Origin: Morella rubra
Lineage: Eukaryota; Streptophyta; Magnoliopsida; Fagales; Myricaceae
DNA length: 64,000 bases
Assembly: GCA_003952965.2 (NCBI GenBank)
Contig: CM025851.1
Span: 18,792,439-18,856,438, forward strand
Direction of reading: 5' to 3'
Part shown: piece by piece, positions 38,500-49,389 of the stretch
Layout of the letters: every line of letters starts with the position of its first letter
Numbering within the stretch: position 1 is the stretch's first letter
Translations under genes and position numbers: made by a program
The notes under the pieces: model-generated
Seen by the model: only the letters and a program-made list of their open reading frames with translations
What the model was told of the DNA's origin: nothing
Database searches by the model: none

Positions 38500-40508
38500 T
38501 TAGATTGATTTCATGATAAGGTTTTATTTCTTTTTTATAATAATGCCATTATTGTTTCATAGTTTATTATCTCACGTATATTTTTTTTTTACAGCTTGAT
38601 GGGAGATAGACAATTGGACAATTGATGATGGATATGGACTTTATTTTATTTTTCTACTATTTTGTTGGCATGTATTAATTATACTTTTAGTTTGTTTATT
38701 TGATTATTTTGTTGTTTGTTATGGCTTGTAATAGAGAAGTGTAATTACTAATTACTCCCAGTAGCATTTCTATTTGATACTTTTATTTTGGAATTTCTAT
38801 TTGGTTTGTTGATTTAGAATTCTTTAAATGTATGCTTTAAGTCTTAAATGTGTGATTTATTATTCTTAAAAATCTATGATTTAGAATTCTTTAATTAGTA
38901 ACCTAGTAATTAGTATAGTAGTATTCTTTAATTGTATGATTTAAAGTTCTTTTTAGTTTGTTGTAGAAAAAATGTCACAATTGTGGCATAATTTGGTTGA
39001 GATCATAGTCCAAACTTGATGAAAAAAAAACACTAAAAAATTGATGTAAAGAAGCCTATAAAATGGTCGAAAAAAAGCCCCAAAAAAGAACAAAAAACGT
39101 ACCTTAAAATAAGGCCTAAACCCTGGGCCCAAACCGGACCGGTCCTTGGTCGGTCTGGTCTCATTGGCATGGCCAATTCGGTCCGGTTCGATTGATTTGC
39201 TCTATGCAAATCCGGTTACACCGGACCGGCCTTTGGACACCCTTAGTTGTGAGTGATGCGCCTGAAAAACCACTTCGGTTGTGAATGTTGAGCCCGATAT
39301 AGCACTTGTAAGGTTCTCTAGCACCCAGAAGTTAGAGTGTACACTATTTGGAAGATAGTTAGAAAACCTTAAGGCTCGATAAAGGAGTTTGAGGGATGGA
39401 TGTAGGTGGGTTTGCCGAACCACCTACAAATCTCGTGTTTGCTTTTCTAACCCTACTCTTTACATTTAGCACCTATTTACTTATCACATCAATAGTTGCT
39501 CAAATACTTGTGCTACATTATCATTTACTTTGCAAACACTACTTTGGGGGTTAAAAGCGAAAAAGTTTGGAAACCTAATTCACCCCCCCTCTTGGATTTC
39601 CTTTAACTCTTGGATTTACAGCAAAGTGTCAACACATGTAAAGATGGTGTTGGCACATGGTGAAGGAAGTGTCGACACATGCACAGGCACCTGCAAGTCA
39701 GTTCCAGACTTGATGAAGGTGTCGACACATAGGCATGTATGTGTCGACACATGTGGAACTCTGTTTTTATAAAGATGACTCAGCACATGAATCAAGACGT
39801 TATGGCACTTAGGGCACCTCTCTAACATTCCAAAAAGGCCCTATGGACTTCCTAAGACTAAAGACCTATAAAGGGAACCTTATAGAGAGAAAAAAGAGAT
39901 CTTTCGCACACCTTTTGCCTCTCTACATCATCAATCTTGACCTAGCCTCCATTAAGTGAGAGAAAAATGCAAAAGACAAAGACTGCACGTTTTCCAAGAG
40001 ATTTGGTTTGTCATTGCTGTCATCATCATCAGATCTTGTCTTGTAGCCATTTATTGAGCTTTGTTTTCTGATTTAGTTTTGAGAGCTATTATTTATTCAT
40101 TCTTATCTTTAAACATTGAAAACCTTTGAGTGTGGGATACATTTGGGCTTACCCGTGAGGATAGAAGAAATCACATAAGCTTTGAGATTTGTGAACGAGT
40201 TCGGGAAAACTCTTGTAACAGTCACTTAGCACCCGAAAGCTAAGTTGTAGACACTATTAGATTATAGTGAAGAAGCCCAAGGAAGAAAATAGCCTTGGGG
40301 GTGGATGTAGGCAAGTCTTGGCCGAACTACCTAAAAATAGCGGTGTTATCTCTCTTCTATACTATTTACATTATCGCTATTATTTATTGTTTATCTTTGG
40401 CTATAGCATTAAATATTTTCAGATCTGCGTTTTTATCAAAAAAATGCCAAGTTTTTTATAAACACAATTCACCCTCCCTCTTGGGTTGATATTTGGACTC
40501 ACATTATG

Positions 40509-42935
40509 GTTTGCATGCAAAGATCTTTCAAGGTAAGAGTCTTTCATAACAATAAATTTAGAAAAATAGTTCCAAAACGTGCACTTTATGTTGCATGTTG
40601 GTTGAAGCCCTTTTATTAATATCTTTTGAGATAAATAAAGTCTCTATACTGTTATAGACATAAACAATGACCAAAATGTTTAAGGATGAGAACATAAAGG
40701 TCACAGATTGCTTAATGGTTGCATGCATGAACTTATTTTTTAAGTCTTGGTGATGTTTGAGTGATATTTTGTCCTATGAGTGATCTGTATAAGTAGTGAT
40801 GCATAGCAATATATACATTATTGTTCTAGAGGTCTCATATGTTATAAAGATGACATTTTTTTATAGTAAACAAGGATCACTTTGGATGCATGCACAAAAT
40901 TAGCCCCTTTCTGACATACCAGAATAGAAAGTATTATTGCATGTGTCATTTGACTTCAAATGTGTATAAAATTCACTGAGTAGGTTAATAGATATGTTTT
41001 GCATGTTTGGTTAAAATTTCAAAAGAAAAGGATGAAAGAAAGGTGAGGAAAAGGGGTTTGGGCCATAATGAACCTAAAGCCTAAAATTTGATTTGGTTTT
41101 CAAGACCAAAACCGGATCTAATATGTGTAATAAAGTCTAAGAACGAGTTTGGAATTGAAATAAAAAATAGAGGCCCATTTAGGCCCTAAATGGGCCGAAT
41201 AAGAGAAAAGAGCCTTAAAGGCTCTAAAATAAGAAAAAAAAAAAAGGCATTTAGGGCCAAAAGAGTTACGAGGGTTTCTTTGGAAGCTCCAAGATCTCAA
41301 AATTTAAAAGATTTAATTATTTTCTTAAAATTAAATAAAAATTAGTAATAAAAGGAAAAGACTAAAATAATAAAAATCAACCTAAGAGTTTATTGAGATT
41401 TTTTTGGAGACCCAAAACACAACTAGCCAACCTAAGGGGTTTAATTACATAATGATTGGTTCTTGAAACATAATCTAAGAGGAGAACAGAGTGATTGGGC
41501 AGCAAGTCCTAAATCACCCTAGTAGAGGAATTGGGGCTGTGAGGCCCAATTCACCTTAGTAAATGATTAGGCCGTGAAACCTAATCCATTAGGGCTAAAG
41601 GGTTAGACCGAGAGGTCAAATCCACAAAGGCTTAAGGGTAGGCTGTAGAGCCCAACCTAAGAGAAAAAGTGATTGGGTCGTGAATCCTATCAAAGAGTAT
41701 GGCTCAAATTTATTGAAATAGAGGATTGGGTTAGGAGGTCTTATCCATAGGATTGGAAAAGGTTAGGGTTAAGAAGCTGAACCTAGGTGATAGGAGAGAT
41801 TGGATCGTGATGCCCAATCCATTGAAGAAAGAGATATTGGGCTGTAAGACCCCATCTAAGGTAGTAAGATAATGGGCCTTGAGGGCCCAAGGAAAATAAA
41901 GAGACATATGATTGATTTCAAATAATAGAAGAAATATTTAGTAGGATCTTATAATCTCAAGTTTATATATTCTTTTACTGAACTTGTTGCCTTGTGATGC
42001 AATAATCATTTATGCATAGTTTTATCTGAATCTTGTCTATGGCAAGTGCATCAAGAATCGGATGTTGTGATTGACAATATTGTTGTGTACTGAGATAGTC
42101 CTGAGTAATTAAAACGAAATATTAGCATGACAGTATTGATCAGTTTGGGGGGAATTGTAATCACCATACTAACGGGGTCAGGTGGGTGGTCTCCTTTGGG
42201 CAGGAATCACAAGTGATTTGCCTAGAATCGTCTCGATGTGTGGGTTAGCACGAGATAGTTCCGAGGATAGTCCCAGCGGAAAGGATGCACAACCCTATCT
42301 CTAGAGGTCATATAGTGCACGAGTGTGAGAATATCTTATAGGAGTTGTCAGTCGAGGACTGTCAGTGTTGTCATTCATTTCATATGCATCATATATTCTA
42401 ATTTAATTTCTGTGTTTGTTCATCTGATATATTTTAATTGTATTTGTTATTATTTGTTGTGTAGGAGCTTAAGCCTTAGGATGATTCGAATATACAACAT
42501 AATTTCCCCAGCCTCGCCTTAAACTAGCCCAAACAAAACTTAAACCACTTTAATAGCTCTGTAACTTCCAGAATTCTTCACTTCTTTAATCCTTTCCAAT
42601 TAAACGTCTTCTTTTGATCAAACTCATCCAAGACAACATTTCTTTACATAACACTTGACATGGAACAAAGCCAACACTATACATTAGGAAGTAACAATCT
42701 CTCATTAGGACAATTCCGTGATAAAACCAAATACAATCAATTCTTATCAAATTCTTGCAATCACTAGAATAAAATTTCGTTTAGAACTGTACACAACCTA
42801 TTTTAAATAATAGGACTAAATGAAATGTGTCTTGGGTCTTTAAAAACTTGCAATTCACTTAATATACAATGATTATAACAACACCAATATCAAGATAAAT
42901 CTGTAAGTGTAATCTAGCAGCCATAACATGCAAAT
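40509..42935. other. CACTA-internal LTR-derived stretch without genes
   Basis: No coding region is supported. It holds part of the antisense relative of solo LTRs 1 and 2 and the GGCCC/CCCAATC-type repeat field at 41480-41885. The part after 42480 is AT-rich and unassigned. Confidence 0.4.
41480..41885. repeat. Degenerate repeat field, units of the form GATTGGGYCGTGAGGCCCAATCC
   Basis: About eight to ten loose units of roughly 40-50 bases repeat a GATTGGG...CCCAATC pattern, each partly self-complementary. Examples lie at 41531-41560, 41562-41592, 41797-41822 and 41834-41856. It occupies a position like that of the CCCGGG minisatellite in solo LTR 2, so this LTR family seems prone to internal repeats. 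Confidence 0.65.
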
Positions 42936-44162
42936 TGTTGACTTTTGTTCACAATCAATATTTTGATGATTTCAATAAATTGATTAAGTTTACAAAATGG
43001 ACATCTTCAAAGACAAAGACATTTTTATCAAAGAGCCAAAGACAAGAAGATTGAAGATCAAGAAGATGCAAGGAGCTCAAAAGTGAAGATTCAAGACCAT
43101 ACCTTGTAACTCTTAGTTTCACTTTTGACAAGGATTTGAATCACACACTTGCATATTTTTCAAACCGTGCATAATCTTCTTATCACATGTTTGACAACCA
43201 AAATAAGCTTTAAATGTTTTGAAATCATCCCTATATAAACTCTCAAGCCTTGTTATACTTTTGGAAGTTGGTTTTTGAAATGGGATTTCAAAAACGTCAA
43301 AAATGCTTTTTAATTGTAGCAATCTATGAAAATGATTTGTAGCGGTTGACCACTACATGAAATGGATGATAGGATAAAATTTGATAGCATTCAAATTTTA
43401 TGACCATTGAGCAACGGCTAGTTGAAGCGGTCGACCGGTACAATGGTAAAATTGTCAGATCAACCCTAACGGCTAGAAATGGCTAGTTTTCTCATGTGGC
43501 CTATATAAAGACCTTCCTATTGTCTCAAAAAAGAGAGAACGACCACATATCATTTTACATAGCTTGAGAAATATCTTAAACCTTCTTATTCCATATTTCT
43601 CATATCATTCACACAAATTACACTTTCTTATCCTTGTCATTGTGTGAATCAAAGAGATAGAGCTTTCTATTTTCTTATCCACTCTTTGAGAGAGTTTATT
43701 CTTGTATCTTCCTATCCAAAAGAGGTGATTCCTTTAGTGAGGTTGTTCACTAAAGAAGAAGCTTAAAAAGGGTATATCTCAAGCTTGGTTGGTTGTAAGT
43801 GTGAGCTCAAAAATCACTTGGGTTGTGAGTGTTGAGCTCGGGAAAGCACTTGTACGGTTCTCTAGCACCCGGAAGCTAGAGTGTACACTATTTGAAGATA
43901 GTGGGAAAAACCTCAAGGCTTGGTAAAGAGCTTGAAGGGTGGATATAGGTGGGTTTGTTGAACCACCTAAAAATCTCGTGTTTGCTTCTCTAACTCTACT
44001 CTTTACATTTAGCACTTATTTACTTATCGCATTATAATACTTGTTTAAATACTTGTGCTAAATTAGTCTTTACTTTGCAAATACGACTTTGGGGTTAAAA
44101 GCAAAAAAGTTTGGAAACTCAATTCACCCCCCTCTTGGGTTGCCTTAATCCTTGGACTTACA
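42936..44162 (+). mobile_element. Solo LTR B-prime, 1,227 bp
   Basis: The LTR starts TGTTGACTTTTGTTCAC and ends TTGGACTTACA, with identical pentamers CAAAT at 42931-42935 and 44163-44167. It is a close relative of solo LTR B, uninterrupted. Near the end it contains AATTCACCCCCCTCTTGGGT, typical for plant Copia LTRs. Frames at 43119-43322 and 43779-44015 are not supported as genes. Confidence 0.93.
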
Positions 44163-44167
44163 CAAAT

Positions 44168-45603
44168 ATTATAAAGTTAGTTAACATTTATCCAACTAAC
44201 AACCAGATTAGATCAAAATTGCATGAGTTTAACTAAAACAAACAATAATTCAACAAACATATGTCTAAAAGTATGTAATATCCAACATAAAATACATACA
44301 ATATGACTTCAGCAAAAAAATTATCAATATTACTTTAGCTTCACACAATATGATCTTATCAAAAAATTAGCAATACTTATTAATATCACTTTAGCTTCAC
44401 ACAAAATATGACTTCAACAAAAAATCAACAATAGTTATTAGTATTACTTCAGCTTTACACACAATATGACTTCAACAAAAAATCAACAATAGTTATTAAT
44501 ATCACTTCAGCTTTAACTCTCCCTTTATGAACAACAAACCAACAACCTAACTACAGTTACTTCAGATACTCCAGTGCTCTTTATCACCAGCAATACGTCA
44601 GCAGTTTCACCAACTTCATCTGATCAATTTCAGCTCTCCTCTTCTTTATCTCAATTACCAACTTTCTCCCTCAATGGTTAACTCTCTCCCTGAATTCAAC
44701 AACTTCCTCCCCATTGCAACAACAACTACTAATCCCTTTTTCGTCACGAATAGACAAAGAGGTTATTCATCCATATTACTAGCATTTGCATCTTCATTCT
44801 CATTTTCAAAGGACTTCTCATCTTCCTCAACAAAACCATATGAACTTATTTTGAAAATTTTGAACGTAAAATCATTTTCATTTTCAAATCAATTATGCAC
44901 AAACCATGGATATAAAGTGCAAAATGTGTAATAAGAGGTCAATGTTATGTAATAGGAAACCTAAAATGCTCCAAAGATAAAAGCTTTAAGATATGACAAC
45001 AAGATTACAAAACTACAATACAGCTTATATCTTTCCTAAATTATGCTAATTTGCACCAAACAACATTTAGTTCACAGTATCATGTATTATACACAACTTA
45101 ACATGACTCATAACAACTAATTGTCTTGTGATTCATTTTTCTGAAATCATACATAACAAATCAAGTGATCACAAAACTTATATCTGAAAATCGCCACACA
45201 TATGCAGTAAATGACTAGATTACAAGATTTCATAGTTTAGCATACAACTTCTTGCCAAGAACATATCAAAATATCAAGGCAATTCAAAGTAGTTAGGCAA
45301 AGACAACATTTTTCGATTTTCTAGCAGTAGCATTTTGGTACTAAGCATCTGAAATAATAGAAAAATTATCCCAAGTTAGGTAACAGCTAAACATTATAAG
45401 TTGTATAGTTATTCTCATGTAAATCACAAAAATATTGAAACATAAAAGAGAAGGAAACATTAATAAAATTTCTACCAAATTCTTGAATACCGAGAAGAGA
45501 GTTCATGAAGATATTTGCGAAAAAATTTCTCAACTTTCTTGGTCCCCAGATTCCAATTAACCATACATGTGAACAATGAAAAATATTATGAGAAATAAGA
45601 AAA
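44168..45603. other. AT-rich CACTA-internal stretch with a tandem repeat
   Basis: Four related units of 46-60 bases lie at about 44298-44515, each with ATATGACTTC...CAACAAAAAATCAACAATA-like sequence. The remaining sequence shows no gene. An 85-codon Ser-rich frame at 44674 has no recognisable domain. Confidence 0.45.
44298..44515. repeat. Short tandem repeat, four units of about 46-60 bp
   Basis: Units begin near 44298, 44344, 44401 and 44461 with ACAATATGA or ACAAAATATGA and end with ACTTTAGCTTC or ACTTCAGCTTT. The last two units are almost identical; the first two are more diverged. Confidence 0.8.
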
Positions 45604-45608
45604 ATATT

Positions 45609-46925
45609 TGAGAGAGCAAAAACAACCCAAGAGGGGGGGTGAATTAGGTTTTATAAAAAACTTTTAACCTTTTTCTTATAAAATCGAATTTGCAGAGATC
45701 CCCTTTTCCTTTTTCTAAAGAGCAAGAGAGTAGATCTAAACAATCAAGGACTATAATGAGGAATAAAAGGAATAGTTAAAGAAGCACAATATATAGATAT
45801 TAACAATAAATAGAGATAAGGGTAGAGAGATGACACCGTGACTTTTAGGTGGTTCGGCCAACACTTGCCTACGTCCACCCCAAGGCTATTGACTTCCTTG
45901 GGCTTTCTTCACTATCTTCAAATAGGAAGTACACCTTAGCTTCTCGGGTGCTAAGGAACCTTTACAAAGTATTTTTGAGCTTACACTTTAACTCACTCTC
46001 ACAAATCCCCACAACCTAGAGGATTTCTTCTACCCAACAAGTAGGACAAGTGTTTTCCCAAACACTCACGTGTTTTTCAAGAATGGGTACAAAGGGAATC
46101 TTAGTAAAAGCTCTTTAAGCTGAATAAACAAGTATGAAGTACTGAGGTGTGCAAAGAGACAAGATTCACAAAGAAAGCAATAGTATTTGCAGGTGGGAGT
46201 ACGAGCTTTCTTGGTTGGTGGAGCTTCTTTCTTCCTCAAAGCTTTTTCTCTCTCTAGAAATTAGGGCAAGAGTTAATAGCGCACATGTCCACCGTTTCTC
46301 TCTCCATCTTCTTCTATTTAAAGCTCCTAGGGCACCAAGGGTCTTCTTGTAAAGTTTGAGTGCCGTTAGAGGTCATTTAAGACCATTTGGATACTTTTTG
46401 GATGAGTTGACGTTGCTCCAGGATTTCTGCAAAATCACAATGTGTCGACACATTGATGGTATGTGCTGACACATTAAAATTTGGCCTGAAAATAACCTCC
46501 CGGGTGTTAGTTCAATGTGTCGACACTATGGCTCAATGTGTCGACACTTCCAACACTTAGTCAAAAAAATATTTCGAATGACCTAAACAACAAACTCTCG
46601 GGTAGTAGTTCAATGTGTCAACACTTATGGTCCAATGTGTCGACACTTCCAACACTTAGACAAAAAATTGTTCTTTAACAACAACTACCCCAATTCAATA
46701 AATCTCAAAAAATACTTACAATATAAAAGATGATCAATTAGCAAGTGTAATGATGATCAAGTAAGCGTGAAGAGATTTTAAAATAAGGAAACCTTGATAC
46801 TCTAAAAATATAATCTTCTTGAAAAGAAATTTCAATGTAAAATCTAATAGTCTTGAATAAGTATGAAAACTTTGTTATCATCAAAACCAAAATAGATTGT
46901 TTGTAAGAACAACCTTGGGCTAACA
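45609..46925 (-). mobile_element. Solo LTR F, antisense, 1,317 bp, related to solo LTR C
   Basis: On the minus strand it starts TGTTAGCCCAAGGTTG, nearly the same as solo LTR C (TGTTAGCCTAAGGTTG), and has GATGATAACAAAG soon after. Flanking pentamers are identical: ATATT at 45604-45608 and 46926-46930. TGTGTCGACAC-type palindromes are present at 46441-46453, 46516-46526, 46536-46548 and 46635-46645. The small frames inside have no motif. Confidence 0.87.
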
Positions 46926-46930
46926 ATATT

Positions 46931-48771
46931 AAAAATATAAACGTAATAGTGTCAACAATCTTTCTACCATATCAAAACAGTCATGTAACAGTGTCAACAA
47001 TATATTCACTATATTATTAAACGTAATAGTGTCAACAATCATGTTGAAATATTGAAACATCTAAAGAACATGCATTCGTCAAATTTTTTTAACTTGAATT
47101 CGAGAATACCTGACGAAGAATTTATCACGTTATTCCAGGCAACCAAATATGTGGATAACAAAATCTTTTCACAGTGTTCTACTCATAAACAATGAATTTT
47201 GGAAAACAAAAAATGTAAACTTCATTATAAACAATATGTAATCCGATGAAAGGGTGCTTATTTTGTTTGGAAATAAAAGCAAGATAAAAGTCCTATGAAT
47301 ATATCTAGATTGAATGCAAAATCAAACTAATTTTGAAAAACTCCAAATATGAGCCTTACATTTTGAAAAATGATGAATGTTTTGATTCATGCCTTTTAAT
47401 CTAACACAATATGCCAACAAAAACTTATAAGAATAGTAAATCAAATTGATTTGAAGCAAAACAAATGCAAATTTACGATTTTTTAAAAAATTTCACAAAG
47501 AACATGAATCTTAGATTTCAACAAAAATATGAGAAATCTAAAGATAAAGAGAAGATCTTACCGTGGAATGGAGTTGAAATGTGTAGAAGTACAAAGTCCA
47601 GTTGATTTCTCACAAGGTAAAAGAGATTTGAGTGAAAATGTGAAGAAAATGAAAAAATGGGTGTCATGGAGTGTGAGAAGTGAAAAGTGAGTTCAGTATC
47701 GTTTTTAACGGAGAGAATAAAAAAAAAAATGAGTGTGTAAAAGACTTGGGCAAAAATTTTAACTCTTTTTACTCAATAGCATGTTCCCTCAAGTGAGTGT
47801 CAAGCATTAGATAAGCAAAAAAAAAAAATCATTTTCGCTCGCTAGTCTAGGGCGAGAAGCGAGCTAGATGACTATGTGTAAAACTTCTTACATTTCGCTC
47901 AAGCTAGCCAGGGCAAGAAGGGAGCGAGCGAGCTTAAATTAAGTATAAAAATAGAGTTTATTAAAATTATCATATTTAATTCACAGATTAATATCTTTAA
48001 GGAAAAAGAACCTCCAAAACTATTAAAGTCTAGAATTAACACAATAATAGAAACAAGATAGACACATTATCCTATCTGAAAGTTAACTCGTTGGAATTAA
48101 TGAATTTCACAAATGCCTATCACTTTTCTTAAAAATTCAAATGCATTTATACTGGTCAGCCATGTATAGATTTAGGGTGGAAAAAATGACAAAATAAGTG
48201 GAGATATTCTCCCCAAGTCGAACAATGTCTTTATGCCAAGAGCAAAATGGGGACAAATTTTTCCCAATCAGTGAATTCTTTTCCTATAATCCAATTATGT
48301 AATGCAAATAGCAACCATTAAATTATGAGAATCTTGCATTCGGACTGAGCTGCGAGTCCCTAATTTTTGTCAACAGGCTTCCTTGACAATGAAGAAGGCC
48401 GTGATAAAAAAGAGGACCTTCATTAATGTAGATCAGCTTGTCGGCTTAATATCTTGCAAGAAATCACATCGGTGACAACCACCTACACCGGTTATATAAT
48501 CTTTCTTGACGGATCAAAACGGTAGCTACATCGTGAACGAGGATCACCAAGATTTCACGACCACGCACCAAGTCTCTATAATATGGAGATGCTTGATAAC
48601 CTGCTCAAGCGCCTTGATACTTGCAAATCACAAAACCTGACATTTATTTGCGGTCAAGGTCTGCATCTTTAATGTTGTCGGGTATGCTTTAATGGTGGAC
48701 CACGCTCGTGCTTCGTTGACGGGAGGCTGGGGACCGCGCAATGTTGCATGGCTGTAGCGCAGTTTTCTCAT
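46931..48771. other. Right portion of the 22.6-kb CACTA element
   Basis: No transposase domain is visible. Near 46940-46957 and 47021-47039 the string CGTAATAGTGTCAACAAT is repeated, with a third partial copy at 46984-47001. Two GC-rich, hairpin-prone GCTCGCT/AGCGAGC segments lie at 47837-47862 and 47897-47934. TTGACGG strings near 48507 and 48716 may be CACTA subterminal repeats. The end is TCATAGTG at 48775. Confidence 0.45.
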
Positions 48772-48775
48772 AGTG

Positions 48776-49380
48776 ATGTCTAAGCTTCTGTTTTCCTTAT
48801 CCTCTTCTGGAAATACTGATATTTTTTATAAAATTCATATTGATTTATGGGGTCCTACTCCTACCCTTTATATTAACAATGTTCGTTATTATGATGTAGC
48901 TGTGGATGATTTCACAAGGAATATTTGGTTAATTCTCCTACAACAAAAGTCATGTGGCATGCCTTTAACCGGATGCTGTACCCACCTTGGGAGTAATCTT
49001 ATTTTTTGGTGTGATAAGAAATAATCAACTGCATCTCAATCTAACTCTAAGGCTGAATATTGTGTCATAGCTCAAGCTATAACTGAATTTATTTGGATGA
49101 CATTTCTTCTTCGAGATATCCATATTTCCCTGCTTCATGCACATGCCCTTTTTTGTGACAATTTGAGCTCGTTATTTAAGATAGTAAACCCTGTTTTCCA
49201 TGCTCATAGTAAGCACAGAGTTAGATTATCATTATGTTCGTGAATAGGTCTCTCTTGGGCTCTTAGTTAACCGACATATGCTGACCTCATCTTAGATTGC
49301 ATATATCTTCACGAGGCCTCATACTCGTCTTGATTTGGAACGTCTGCGTAAAAAAACTGTGCCTCACCACTATACAGTTT
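48776..49380 (+). pseudogene. Copia pol remnant: integrase start joined to RNase H end
   Basis: The first part (to about 48945) is a Copia integrase catalytic-core start with IHIDLWGP and VDDFTR. It then passes without a gap into an RNase H-like segment with TGCCTHLGSNLIFW and SNSKAEYC. The rest of integrase and the whole reverse transcriptase, about 2 kb in a normal element, are missing. A Gln codon is now TAA at 49022-49024. Further stops occur to 49380. The purine tract GAAGGAGGA (49381-49389) follows, just before the 3' LTR. Confidence 0.8.
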
Positions 49381-49389
49381 GAAGGAGGA

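Larger units (their letters stand above)
33993..39245 (+). mobile_element. hAT DNA transposon, 5.25 kb, with broken transposase gene
   Basis: The terminal inverted repeats are TAGGGGTGTCCAAAG (left) and TAAGGGTGTCCAAAG (right end, read on the minus strand). The 8-bp duplication GTTGTGAG is perfect (33985-33992 and 39246-39253). Both subterminal regions are rich in CCGG-containing strings such as ACCGGACCGG. The transposase gene lies at 35365-38499 on the + strand. An 836-bp fragment has inserted into it. The element is inside solo LTR B. Confidence 0.95.
33064..39620 (+). mobile_element. Solo LTR B, about 1.3 kb net, split by a hAT transposon
   Basis: The LTR starts TGTTGACTTTTGTTCAC and ends TTGGATTTACA, with identical pentamers GCAAA at 33059-33063 and 39621-39625. 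It is inserted in solo LTR C. The hAT transposon at 33993-39245 interrupts it. Sequence on both sides of the hAT matches solo LTR B-prime (42936-44162) closely along its whole length, which confirms both insertions. Confidence 0.92.
32732..40503 (+). mobile_element. Solo LTR C, about 1.21 kb net, split by solo LTR B
   Basis: The LTR starts TGTTAGCCTAAGGTTG and ends ATTTGGACTCACA, with identical pentamers TTATG at 32727-32731 and 40504-40508. Its middle is interrupted at 33063 by solo LTR B. The interior has a GATAATAACAAA motif and, near its end, AATTCACCCTCCCTCTTGGG, both usual in Copia LTRs of the SIRE-like type. Palindromic TGTGTCGACACA-type strings lie at 39660-39755. Solo LTR F (45609-46925) is an antisense relative. 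Confidence 0.87.
31532..42480 (-). mobile_element. Antisense relative of solo LTRs 1 and 2, heavily interrupted, limits uncertain
   Basis: The start TATAACACCC at 31532 resembles the antisense end of the family (TGTAACACCC). At 42123-42150 and 42287-42300 there are antisense counterparts of blocks seen in solo LTRs 1 and 2 (GATCGGTACYGTCACCC and GGGTTGTGCGTCC). Between them sit solo LTR C and its contents (32732-40503). I found no right end or duplication; the stated end is only the last recognisable part. Confidence 0.4.
26152..48775. mobile_element. CACTA-type DNA transposon with nested insertions, 22.6 kb
   Basis: The left end reads CACTACAACAATT; the right end reads TTTTCTCATAGTG, so both termini carry CACTA. 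The terminal repeat beyond these five bases is imperfect. A 3-bp duplication ATG lies on both sides (26149-26151 and 48776-48778), as expected for CACTA insertion. Removing the interval with one ATG joins the Copia pol frame without a break, which is strong evidence that both ends belong together. Short strings such as TTGACGG and CGTCGGCA recur near both ends, like the subterminal repeats of this group. No TNP2-type transposase domain was seen, so the element is non-autonomous or gutted. Most of its length is later insertions. Confidence 0.8.
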
